Below, piece after piece: positions 34,278 through 41,826 of a stretch of DNA of 50,531 bases. A program made the position numbers and the translations under genes. Every line of letters begins with the position of its first letter. Within the stretch, counting starts at the first letter, position 1. The stretch comes from Bryobacterales bacterium (GTDB lineage Bacteria; Acidobacteriota; Terriglobia; Bryobacterales; Bryobacteraceae). A model generated the notes under the pieces. It made no database searches and was not told where the DNA came from. It saw only the letters and a list, made by a program, of their open reading frames with translations. The stretch spans positions 1 through 50,531 of the forward strand of contig PMTR01000038.1 in the NCBI GenBank assembly GCA_003167255.1. Reading direction: 5' to 3'.

Positions 34278-34513
34278 GAAACGGGAAGACCCATGCCGGC
34301 CGGGCTCACCTTGCCAAGTACGGGAGGCCGGCGGGCGCGCCGCGGCCGCCCGGCCGCTCGCGCTTCCGACCCGACTTTCACGGCGCGCTCGGGAACGGAG
34401 CGCGGCGCCGGCGCCGAGCGAGGAGAAAGAGACGCGGCGTCGCGCAGTGCGATCTCGACGACGCTTCTGCCGTGTTAGGAGGCTGCTGAAAAAGTCAGAG
34501 AAAGGCATTTTGA
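34278..34513. other. Non-coding, very GC-rich gap after the GH97 gene
   Basis: No gene is seen. The right part (from about 34482, GCTGCTGAAAAAGTC) is the left arm of a larger imperfect palindrome whose right arm (CTGGCTTTTTTCAGCAC) ends near 34615 and encloses the repeat at 34514-34587. Confidence 0.45.
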
Positions 34514-34587
34514 GCCGCCGATTAACGCCGATGAACACGGATAAACCAATTTTTTTCAATCTGCGTTTATCTGCGTTCATCGGCGGC
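34514..34587. repeat. 74-bp palindromic interspersed repeat, copy 2
   Basis: Same length and ends (GCCGCCGAT...ATCGGCGGC) as 4653-4726, with a nearly identical right arm. Here it sits inside a wider 'GCTGAAAAA' dyad, giving a nested palindrome without any transposase gene. Confidence 0.75.
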
Positions 34588-34856
34588 TAGTGTTGATCTG
34601 GCTTTTTTCAGCACCCTGTTAGGGTGCTTCACGGATCTATCGCCGCAGTGGGTGGCTAGCAAGCTCAAGCTTCCCAGATGGGGACTTCTGGCCCGGAACT
34701 GGTTAAGATAGCTTCCGGATGCGCCGTCATCCAGGACCCACCGGCTTCTTAATTGACTAAACTTAGCTGAACCCGTCACATGCCGCTCTCGGCAGGCGAC
34801 AAACACTCCTGCCTGCGGGCTGGGTGGGCGAGGTGTGCTGCCAGGTGAGATGACGG
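34588..34856. other. Gap before the lipase stop
   Basis: No gene is seen. It holds the right arm of the nested palindrome (to about 34615). The remainder shows no recognisable RNA or frame. Confidence 0.4.
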
Positions 34857-36557
34857 TTAGTTGTGCACAGTCAAGTACAATGTCTGCGGCACGATAGTCC
34901 CATTTTGCGTAACGTTGATCCGGTAGTCGCCGTTGGCAAGTCCGGGCGGGACAGTGATGTAGAATTCGTAGAGGCCTACGAAGTTGCCTGCCAGCCCAGC
35001 GGACGCGAGTGTCGCATTTGCCGATCCGAAGGAGATCGTGACCGGGTTTGCGAGAGCGTTGCTCTGCTGGACGATAACGCCGGGCAGGATCGCCGGAGTC
35101 ACGTCTCCGAACCCGACGCCGTACGCGATAATCAGATCTCCCGAGTTGGCGGGCCGGCTGTTCAAGCCAAACGACGCACCGGTGCTGGTGTTTAACACAT
35201 AAGCGCCATCCGATGCGAAGGTGGCCACCATGTATTGCGTACCGTTGGCGCTGTAATTCGCCGGCGCCAGCAAGCCGGGAGCCAGCGGCTGCCGCGCGAA
35301 CATGAATTGTGGGCTGGTCGCTTTGCAGTTGGTGACCGTGATGGCGACATTCCCTAAGGTCGAATCCTCGGGCGCCTGAACGTTGAGTTGCGTCGGTGAG
35401 AGATACCAAACGTAGGCCGGCTTGCCGTTGATGCTCACGCTGATGCCGTCGAGCGATGTAGGAGCGTTCACTCCGTTGAAGTCGCTCGAAGTCCACTGGC
35501 CGAGATTGGTGGCGACCGTCAATCGCGGGTCGGCAGGATCCGCAAGGTTCGTGCCCTTGATCTCCAGCCATGAGCCAGATGTGAAATAGGAGTATCCTCC
35601 GTAGGCGCTTGCCGAATCGATCGACATAATCAGCGGCGGCGTGGCGTTGGTGCAGGTGTAGCTCGGTCCGCCGAATGCGGACACAATCGCATTGTAGGCG
35701 CCTTTTGCGACATAAGCGTCGGCGGCGGTGGTGGGATGAAGCATGTCCCAGAACAGATAGGTATTCGGGTTGACGTTGCTCACTCCCTGTGCGGGCGACG
35801 TGACATTGACATAGCCATACAGCGAGGGGTTCTGGGTGGACAAAAGAAACAGGGAATACGCATCGAGAGTGACAATCGTAATCCCGGGGTGCGCCGTTTT
35901 GAGTTGCGCGATCGCATTGGTCGTCGCCTGGTTGTATGTCACGGACGCCGCGTCGAGGGCGGAGCGGCTGCTGGTATTGATGTTTTCCGGAACCTCTCCC
36001 AAAGGCGGTAGATTCACCCACAAGAAATACTTCGCGCCGGCGGTCGCGAGCGTGGCGATGTTACCTTGAACGTTCGAAACCGCAGTAGCCGGGGCCCCAC
36101 CCCCGAGGATGTCATTACTGCCACCCCAAAACACGTACAAGGCATTCACAGCGGGGGTGCGATTCGCTGCCAGAAAGAGATTGAGTTGATCGGTTAAATA
36201 CGGTACGCTAGGCGCCGTCGGCGAAAAGGCCGGATTTGTCCCGGTTAGCGCGGACGCGACCGCATAATTCGTACCGCCCTTAGCATAGGGTTGGGGAACG
36301 GGCAGATTCATGATTGCCGCGAGCTGCTCGATCCAAAGACCCAGAGGCCCACTGGTGGAGGGAATCGAGTTAGTGCCGTCCGTATATTCACCCGTCGCGT
36401 ACAACGGCGGACCAGGCTGAGGAGCGCCAAGTAGACTTGTTCCTGCGTAGAAGTTTCCGTTGTCGGAGAGGCTGTCGCCGAACACCACAAACTGCGTGAA
36501 AGGGATCTGCGCGAACAGTGGTACGGAGAGGAAGAAAAGCGCGGTACGGCAAAGCAT
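34857..36557 (-). CDS. GDSL/SGNH lipase-esterase with TIGR03437-type C-terminal domain
   Basis: Protein of 566 residues with a signal peptide (LCRTALFFLSVPLFAQ). GDSL blocks are present: FGDSLSDNGNF with nucleophile Ser29, GGTNYAVASAL (block II Gly), FWGGSNDI (block III Asn) and WDMLHPTTAADAY near residue 275 with the Asp-x-x-His pair. These resemble thermolabile hemolysin and plant-type GDSL esterases. The C-terminal ~230 residues (PLIMSIDSASAYGGYSYFTSG to the end) form the TIGR03437-type domain, shared with the GH44 protein. It should be an exported hydrolase acting on acyl or acetyl esters; the substrate is unknown. Confidence 0.88.
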   Translation of the reverse strand: MLCRTALFFLSVPLFAQIPFTQFVVFGDSLSDNGNFYAGTSLLGAPQPGPPLYATGEYTDGTNSIPSTSGPLGLWIEQLAAIMNLPVPQPYAKGGTNYAVASALTGTNPAFSPTAPSVPYLTDQLNLFLAANRTPAVNALYVFWGGSNDILGGGAPATAVSNVQGNIATLATAGAKYFLWVNLPPLGEVPENINTSSRSALDAASVTYNQATTNAIAQLKTAHPGITIVTLDAYSLFLLSTQNPSLYGYVNVTSPAQGVSNVNPNTYLFWDMLHPTTAADAYVAKGAYNAIVSAFGGPSYTCTNATPPLIMSIDSASAYGGYSYFTSGSWLEIKGTNLADPADPRLTVATNLGQWTSSDFNGVNAPTSLDGISVSINGKPAYVWYLSPTQLNVQAPEDSTLGNVAITVTNCKATSPQFMFARQPLAPGLLAPANYSANGTQYMVATFASDGAYVLNTSTGASFGLNSRPANSGDLIIAYGVGFGDVTPAILPGVIVQQSNALANPVTISFGSANATLASAGLAGNFVGLYEFYITVPPGLANGDYRINVTQNGTIVPQTLYLTVHN

Positions 36558-36836
36558 CCGATCATTCTATCGCAGTCCCTTATTCTGAGGATGTGAATGA
36601 TGCCAACCAGCGCGCGGGCCTCAATCGGTAGCTACTTTTAGTCGTATCCGCGGGATGGATTCTGTCCGGACACGCCGTGATCCGCCCGGAGCCGACACAT
36701 CGGTAAACGCTGCGCGACTACAGGCGACCTATCACGCATCACAACGCCGATTCACGTTCCGTTCACCCCTACCAAACCTCGGGTCGGGAGCGGCACTATT
36801 GACTCGATCCTCACGGCGCGCTACTGTTTCTGACGC

Positions 36837-39293
36837 ATGCCAAACTCGCCATCTGCTTCCCGATATCCATCTACGCGCCGGCGTTTTCTACTGGAAACCG
36901 GCGCCGCCACGCTGGTTGCGTCCGCATCCCTTTCCGATGCGCGGCCGCAGGAACGCGCCGCCGCCGCGCCTGGTCGCCCGGACTTGATCCGGCGTCCGTG
37001 GCGCGCCAGTTGGATCGCTGTGCCGGGCGCTCCGGCCACCGAGTACGGTGTGTACCATTTCCGCCGGACCTTCGAACTGGCGGCCAAGCCGGAGCGGTTC
37101 ATGGTCCACGTGAGCGGCGACAACCGCTATCAACTGTTCGTGAACGGGCGGCGCGCAGCCTGGGGACCGGCGCGCGGCGACCTGTTCCATTGGCGGTATG
37201 AAACGGTGGACGCGGCGCCCTACCTCGAGCCCGGCAGGAACGTGTTTGCCGCGGTGGTGTGGAACTTCGGCGAATTGGCTCCGGAAGCCCAGGTGACTTT
37301 CGCAACCGGATTCCTGGTGGACGGAGATACTCCGGCTGAGAGCGTGGTGAACACGGGCACGAACTGGAAATGCGCGCGCGACGAATCCTATTCGCCGGTT
37401 CCGGCCCGCGAGGTGCGCGACTATTTCGTGGTGGGGCCGGGCGACCGGGTGGCAGGCACGCAGCACCCGTGGGGTTGGGAACACAGGGAGTTTGACGACT
37501 CACACTGGCCGGCGGCGGAGGTGGTGAGCCCGGCGGCGGGGCGCGAAGCCCGCGATGTCCACTCGCGTTGGATGCTGGTGGAGCGGTCCATTCCGGCGAT
37601 GGAAGAGCGGCCCGAGCGATTGCAGAGAGTCCGGCGCGTGGCGGGCATTCCGCAGCCCACGGTGTTCCCGGCGCAGCCCGCGCCGTTCCAGATTCCCGCA
37701 CGCACCCATGCCACGCTGCTCCTGGACCAGACCTGGCTCACCACGGCGTATCCCGAGCTGACGGTGAGCGGCGGGAAGGACGCGGTGGTTACCTTGGGCT
37801 ATGCGGAATCGCTCTACCTGCCGGCCGCGCCCGGAAGCCGAAGCCGCGAAAAGGGGGACCGCAACGAGGTGGAGGGCAAACAGTTCATCGGCGCCCGGGA
37901 CCAGTTCATCCCCGACGGCGGAAGCCAGCGCACCTTTCGCCCGCTGTGGTGGCGCGCGTACCGTTACCTGGAACTGGACGTGGAGACGAAGGACCAGCCG
38001 CTCACCATCGAAGACCTGCGCGCGACTTACGTGGGCTACCCCTTCGAGAGGCGCGCGCAGTTCGACGGCGGCTCTCCGGAAGTCAACCGGATTCTGGACG
38101 TGGGCTGGCGGACGGCGCGCCTGTGCGCCCACGAAACCTACATGGACTGCCCGTATTACGAACAGCTCCAATACGTGGGCGACACGCGGGTGCAATGCAT
38201 GATTTCGATTTTCAATTCCGGCGACACGCGGCTGATGCGCAATGCCATTGATCAGATCAACGACTCGCGGCTGGGCGATGCCTGCACCATGAGCCGCTAC
38301 CCCACGCGCCTCGAGCAGTACATACCGGGCTTCTCGCTGTGGTGGATCGGGATGGTGCGGGATTACTGGTGGTATGTGGACGACCCGGCCTTCGTCCGCC
38401 GCATGCTGCCCGGGGTGCGCGCCGTGTTGAGCTTCTTCGAAGGGTACCAGAAGCAGGACGGCTCGCTCGGCCCATTGCCGTGGTGGCGCTACTTCGACTG
38501 GGCGCCGGAGTGGCCCACGGGCGAGGCGCCACAGGAAGCCGGCGGATCGTCGGCGCCCTACGACCTGCTGCTGCTGCTGGCGTACCGCTGGGCGGCGGAG
38601 ATGGAAACCGCGCTGGGTCTGCCCGGGCTCTCCGAGGTTTACGGGGCGCGCGAGAGGCAGCTTCGCGAAACGGCGCAGCGGCTTTACTGGGACGCCGCCA
38701 GCAGTCTGTACGCCGATACGCCGGCCAAACAGCAGTTTTCGCAACACACCAATACCATGGCGGTCCTGGGAGACGTGATTACGGGGACGCCGGCGCGCGA
38801 CCTGATGTTGCGCACCCTGACGGCGCCGCGCCTGGCGCAGGGAGCGCTGTTTTTCAAGTTCTACATGAACCTGGCGCTGGCCAAAGTGGGCGAGGGCGAC
38901 ACCTACCTGGATCGGTTGGGCGACTGGCGAGACATGCTGGCCCGCGGGCTGACCACGTTTGCCGAGACCATCGACCTGCCCAACAGCCCGTCGCGTTCCG
39001 ACTGCCACGCGTGGAGCGCGAGCCCGAATATCGAGATCTTCCGGACGCTTCTGGGCGTAGATTCGGCCGCGCCCGGCTTCAGCCGCGTGGTGGTGCGGCC
39101 CCACCTGAACAAGCTGAAGTTCGTTTCGGGTTCGGTGCCGCACCCCAAGGGAAAAGTGGAGGTGCGCTTGGAACCGCGGGAAGCGGGGATGGCCGCTACC
39201 ATCACACTGCCGCCGGGCGTGCCCGGCGAGTTCATATGGCGGGCCGCGCACCGGGAACTCGCGCCGGGCGTCAACCGGTTTTCACTCCCCTGA
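36837..39293 (+). CDS. GH78 alpha-L-rhamnosidase-like enzyme, Tat-exported
   Basis: Protein of 818 residues with a twin-arginine leader (STRRRFLLETGAATLVASA). The order is that of GH78: an N-terminal beta-sandwich (YGVYHFRRTFEL, YQLFVNGRRAAWGPARGD), a second beta domain, and an alpha/alpha-barrel with ETYMDCPYYEQLQYVGDTR, the equivalent of the family's DCPxRxExxGWxGD motif, followed by SLWWIGMVRDYWWY. It removes rhamnose from rhamnogalacturonan, a pectin component, or from glycosides. Its last 32 codons plus stop are duplicated at 41680-41784, on the far side of a toxin-antitoxin block. Confidence 0.88.
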   Translation: MPNSPSASRYPSTRRRFLLETGAATLVASASLSDARPQERAAAAPGRPDLIRRPWRASWIAVPGAPATEYGVYHFRRTFELAAKPERFMVHVSGDNRYQLFVNGRRAAWGPARGDLFHWRYETVDAAPYLEPGRNVFAAVVWNFGELAPEAQVTFATGFLVDGDTPAESVVNTGTNWKCARDESYSPVPAREVRDYFVVGPGDRVAGTQHPWGWEHREFDDSHWPAAEVVSPAAGREARDVHSRWMLVERSIPAMEERPERLQRVRRVAGIPQPTVFPAQPAPFQIPARTHATLLLDQTWLTTAYPELTVSGGKDAVVTLGYAESLYLPAAPGSRSREKGDRNEVEGKQFIGARDQFIPDGGSQRTFRPLWWRAYRYLELDVETKDQPLTIEDLRATYVGYPFERRAQFDGGSPEVNRILDVGWRTARLCAHETYMDCPYYEQLQYVGDTRVQCMISIFNSGDTRLMRNAIDQINDSRLGDACTMSRYPTRLEQYIPGFSLWWIGMVRDYWWYVDDPAFVRRMLPGVRAVLSFFEGYQKQDGSLGPLPWWRYFDWAPEWPTGEAPQEAGGSSAPYDLLLLLAYRWAAEMETALGLPGLSEVYGARERQLRETAQRLYWDAASSLYADTPAKQQFSQHTNTMAVLGDVITGTPARDLMLRTLTAPRLAQGALFFKFYMNLALAKVGEGDTYLDRLGDWRDMLARGLTTFAETIDLPNSPSRSDCHAWSASPNIEIFRTLLGVDSAAPGFSRVVVRPHLNKLKFVSGSVPHPKGKVEVRLEPREAGMAATITLPPGVPGEFIWRAAHRELAPGVNRFSLP

Positions 39294-39302
39294 CGCGGGA
39301 CC
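39198..39302. repeat. 105-bp direct repeat, copy 1 (3' end of the rhamnosidase gene)
   Basis: By eye about 91 of 105 bases match 41680-41784 without gaps. A fully identical run covers CGGGAACTCGCGCCGGGCG and the following TCAACCGGTTTTCACTCCC. Confidence 0.85.
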
Positions 39303-39398
39303 GGTTTCCCGCTACCCGAAACGTAGGTGGCTACGGGCGGGGCTGCCCGCTGTGGAGATTCGGAGTTGCGTGGCCTGTCACCAAATTACCGGAAGTAC

Positions 39399-40214
39399 AT
39401 GCTGTGTAACAATGATATTCGGGATAATTCAGTGAGCCGTCCGACTGACACTTGCCGTCTATGCCTGAAAGTTCGTCCGCTCTGCAAGAGCCATCTCGTG
39501 CCGAAGGCTAATTTCAAGACCCTTCGCGCGACGGGGAAGAAGAATCCACATCCTTTGCTCATCTCCGGCGGCGTTGTGCGGACGACTTCCGCCCAAACTC
39601 AAGAGTATCTTCTTTGCGATGAATGCGAGCAACGTCTTCGAATCAACGGCGAGGATTGGGTTCTAAGCAACTGTTATCGGGGCGAAGGCGAATTCAATAT
39701 TCGGAAAGTGCTCTTAGCCGCGGAACCCTGGTATGGAGATCAGGATATCCAAATCTTTAAGGCATCGGCCGTCCCGGAGATTGCGATCACGCCAATCATC
39801 TATTTTGGCTTGAGCGTGTTTTGGCGTGCCGCCGTCCGCGACTGGCGACTTCCAGGAGTGCCGATAATCAGGATTGATCTTGGGCCATACGAGGAGCCAT
39901 TGCGGAGGTATTTGTTAGCCGAAAGTGCCTTTCCGGACCGCATGGCGCTGAATGTTGGTGTTTCAAGTACAACAGACGTTGCGTCATATTTCATTCTTCC
40001 CATGAGCGGCAACGACAGCGGCTTCCACTATCACAAGTTCTCGGTGCCAGGTATGCAGTTCCTATTGTTCGTTGGTTCCAGGATGCCAGCCGAGTTCCAA
40101 GTGATCAATACCGCACCGGCAACTGAATCGCTGATCTCCGTCTACCCACGCGCCGAACAAATGGAAATCGCTGATTTGGCCCAACTACTCCAACGCCGGC
40201 GCGAATCTCGCTGA
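39399..40214 (+). CDS. Hypothetical protein with HNH-like zinc-finger start
   Basis: Protein of 271 residues. Near the N-terminus it has CRLCLKVRPLCKSHLVPK and later LLCDECEQRL. The CxxC pairs with Ser-His between them resemble treble-clef HNH nuclease or zinc-finger domains. The remaining ~190 residues (VFWRAAVRDWRLPGV, YFILPMSGNDSGFHYHKF) match no family I know. The ATG at 39399 has GGAAG upstream; GTG at 39432 is an alternative just before the first Cys motif. GC and codon choice look lower in GC than the rhamnosidase before it, so it is probably acquired. Its place in a toxin-antitoxin block hints at a defence role. Confidence 0.6.
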   Translation: MLCNNDIRDNSVSRPTDTCRLCLKVRPLCKSHLVPKANFKTLRATGKKNPHPLLISGGVVRTTSAQTQEYLLCDECEQRLRINGEDWVLSNCYRGEGEFNIRKVLLAAEPWYGDQDIQIFKASAVPEIAITPIIYFGLSVFWRAAVRDWRLPGVPIIRIDLGPYEEPLRRYLLAESAFPDRMALNVGVSSTTDVASYFILPMSGNDSGFHYHKFSVPGMQFLLFVGSRMPAEFQVINTAPATESLISVYPRAEQMEIADLAQLLQRRRESR

Positions 40215-40278
40215 ATGCCTCACCGCCCGTTCCCCAAAAGTCCCGTATACTGTCTTGGCGGCGTTGGATGTGCCCTGA

Positions 40279-40503
40279 TGGTTATCCGGTTATCCCTCCG
40301 GCGTGGAAAGGTTTATTCTCCGGAAATTCGGTGACAGGCTACGAAACTCCGACTTTCCAAGCGCGTTTCACGTCGAGCAGATGGGGCACTGAAGGCAAGA
40401 AGCGTTCGAATTCGCGGGGTACGAATCGCTGGCCGCGCGGTTCTATGAGGAAGTGCGCGAGCTTTGGAGAAAAGAAGATGAAGAACACCGCAAAGGTCGC
40501 TAA
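40279..40503 (+). pseudogene. Possible TumE-like (DUF6516) toxin remnant
   Basis: One frame reads 37 codons, meets a TGA at 40390-40392, then continues for 36 codons (RQEAFEFAGYESL, FYEEVRELWRKEDEE) to a TAA at 40501. The second part ends 26 bases inside the next gene, the arrangement seen for toxins paired with HTH antitoxins of the COG4190 type, and its ending recalls the TumE pattern 'F-x-S/G-x-E-x-L-x-x-x-F-x-x-E/D-V'. No start with a good ribosome site is seen. I read it as a decayed toxin gene; the assignment is tentative. Confidence 0.4.
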
Positions 40504-40882
40504 GAAAATGCCACGACGCGTAACGGTGGCGTCCGGAAGCGTTGAGGCGTTCATTGAGCGATCGCTGGAACGCGCGCGAAAACTGGATCGCGGTGAGCGG
40601 CTTCCATCCGAGATCACGATGACGTTCGAAGATCCTACCGATCTGTTGCGGGTACTTTCAGCACAACGAGTGCGAGTGCTTCACGCTGTTCGTGCGAGGC
40701 CGCATTCCGTCTCAGAGCTTGCTGGAGCACTCAGGCGTGATCGCAAGGCAGTGAGGCGGGATGTGTCCCTCTTGGAGTCTTTTGGACTAGTGAAGACTCG
40801 GGAAGAGCCAAATCCCGGCCACGGTCGCAGGAGGGTTGTTGAGTCGCATGCTGCGAAGTATCACCTCCTGGCGACGATCTGA
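40478..40882 (+). CDS. HTH antitoxin / transcriptional regulator (COG4190, HVO_A0114 type)
   Basis: Protein of 134 residues; ATG at 40478 after GGAGA. The central SLERARKLDRGERLPSEI, TMTFEDPTDLLRVLSAQRV and the winged HTH (VSELAGALRRDRKAVRRD followed by VSLLESFGLVKTREE) match the family that accompanies TumE/DUF6516 toxins. It would bind DNA and repress the operon. Its upstream partner appears broken, so this may be an orphan antitoxin. The last bases of the gene (GGCGACGATCTGA) occur again at 41655. Confidence 0.78.
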   Translation: MKNTAKVAKKMPRRVTVASGSVEAFIERSLERARKLDRGERLPSEITMTFEDPTDLLRVLSAQRVRVLHAVRARPHSVSELAGALRRDRKAVRRDVSLLESFGLVKTREEPNPGHGRRRVVESHAAKYHLLATI

Positions 40883-40892
40883 AGTAGCGCCC
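40869..40892. repeat. 24-bp direct repeat, copy 1 (end of the HTH antitoxin gene)
   Basis: TGGCGACGATCTGAAGTAGC plus GCCC, identical to 41654-41677. It contains the antitoxin's stop codon. The two copies bracket the RHH/PIN module. Confidence 0.85.
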
Positions 40893-40924
40893 CACCATTG
40901 CCCGGTCCGACGGCCACGGAATCT

Positions 40925-40957
40925 TATACGTACAGAACTTCTGGTATCATACGTATA
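40925..40957. promoter_or_regulatory. Probable autoregulatory operator of the RHH/PIN module
   Basis: The motif ATACGTA, itself centred on the palindrome TACGTA, occurs at 40926-40932 and 40949-40955, 23 bases (about two helical turns) apart. The second copy abuts the antitoxin ATG at 40957. A possible -10 box (TATCAT, 40945-40950) lies between them, so a ribbon-helix-helix repressor bound here would block transcription. Confidence 0.6.
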
Positions 40958-41187
40958 TGGCAAAGCTCACCTTGAGCGTGGACCACCGCGTGGTTTCGCG
41001 GGCGAAGCAATACGCGAAACTGCGGGGCGTCTCTGTATCGGAGATGGTTGAAACCTACCTCTCCGCGGTCGCTACGCCGCCTTCTTCCACCGCAGGCGAC
41101 GCCTCGATTCTGCGTTCGGTCCGGGGAGTTCTCAAGCGTGCGGACATCAACGGGTACCGGAAGCATCTGGCGGCGAAATATCGATGA
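40957..41187 (+). CDS. Ribbon-helix-helix antitoxin (DUF6364-like)
   Basis: Protein of 76 residues. The N-terminal KLTLSVDHRVVSRAKQYAK strand-helix, followed by GVSVSEMVETYL, is a ribbon-helix-helix DNA-binding domain; the C-terminal tail (LKRADINGYRKHLAAKY) would wrap the toxin. The stop overlaps the start of the PIN gene as ATGA. A likely operator with two ATACGTA sites lies directly upstream. VapB-like by role. Confidence 0.85.
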   Translation: MAKLTLSVDHRVVSRAKQYAKLRGVSVSEMVETYLSAVATPPSSTAGDASILRSVRGVLKRADINGYRKHLAAKYR

Positions 41188-41612
41188 AAAGAATCCTCTT
41201 CGATACCAATGTCGTCCTGGACGTTCTGCTCGACCGGCAACCCTATGCGGAGGCCAGCGCGGCGGCCTGGGCGTCCATCGAGACGGGCAGCTCCGAAGGC
41301 ATGCTGGCCGCCCACGCGGTGACGACAATCCATTACCTGATCCGAAAAGAGATGGGTAATAACAAAGCCAGGCGGATCGTCTCTGCGATCCTGAGAGTCT
41401 TTGGAGTAGCCGCCGTCGATGGCGCAGTCGTTCAAGAGGCGCTGCAATTGCCTTTTTCTGACTTTGAGGATGCCGTAACCGCGGCCGCGGCGCGATTGGC
41501 GGGGTGCGAGTGCATCGTCACGCGGGACCCTAAGGGGTTTCGTGGGTCGCCGGTCCGTGCTCTGACGCCAGAAGCAGTAACACCGCTTTTGAACAAGGAT
41601 CCGGAGAGGTAG
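41184..41612 (+). CDS. PIN-domain ribonuclease toxin (VapC-like)
   Basis: Protein of 142 residues with the PIN metal-binding acids: FDTNVVLDVL (Asp7), a central region with TTIHYLIRKEMG, DFEDAVTAAAARLAG and CIVTRDPKGF. Such toxins cut tRNA or other RNA when the antitoxin is lost. The start overlaps the RHH antitoxin stop, and the pair sits between two copies of a 24-base repeat, suggesting arrival as a unit. Confidence 0.88.
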   Translation: MKRILFDTNVVLDVLLDRQPYAEASAAAWASIETGSSEGMLAAHAVTTIHYLIRKEMGNNKARRIVSAILRVFGVAAVDGAVVQEALQLPFSDFEDAVTAAAARLAGCECIVTRDPKGFRGSPVRALTPEAVTPLLNKDPER

Positions 41613-41653
41613 TTGGAAACCACGTTTTTCGGGGTGCCAATTCACAGACGGCT

Positions 41654-41677
41654 TGGCGACGATCTGAAGTAGCGCCC
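41654..41677. repeat. 24-bp direct repeat, copy 2
   Basis: Exact copy of 40869-40892, lying 42 bases after the PIN gene stop. Two bases later the second rhamnosidase-end repeat begins. Confidence 0.85.
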
Positions 41678-41679
41678 TC

Positions 41680-41784
41680 ACCATCACGCTGCCGCCCGGC
41701 ACGCCCGGCGAGTTTGTATGGTAAGGCGTGCGCCGGGAACTCGCGCCGGGCGTCAACCGGTTTTCACTCCCGTGACGCGCGACC
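41680..41784 (+). pseudogene. Rhamnosidase 3'-end fragment (105-bp direct repeat, copy 2)
   Basis: In the frame of the rhamnosidase it reads TITLPPGTPGEFVW, a TAA stop, then RRELAPGVNRFSLP and stop. It is thus a decayed copy of the last 32 codons of the gene ending at 39293, placed on the other side of the accessory block. Confidence 0.8.
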
Positions 41785-41826
41785 CTGCCAGGAGAGAGAA
41801 TAGGGTTTCGGAACGGCAGGTCTGAT

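Noticed and set aside
34482-34615. Insertion sequence
   Set aside because: The nested palindrome resembles insertion-sequence ends, but no transposase or part of one lies within or beside it.
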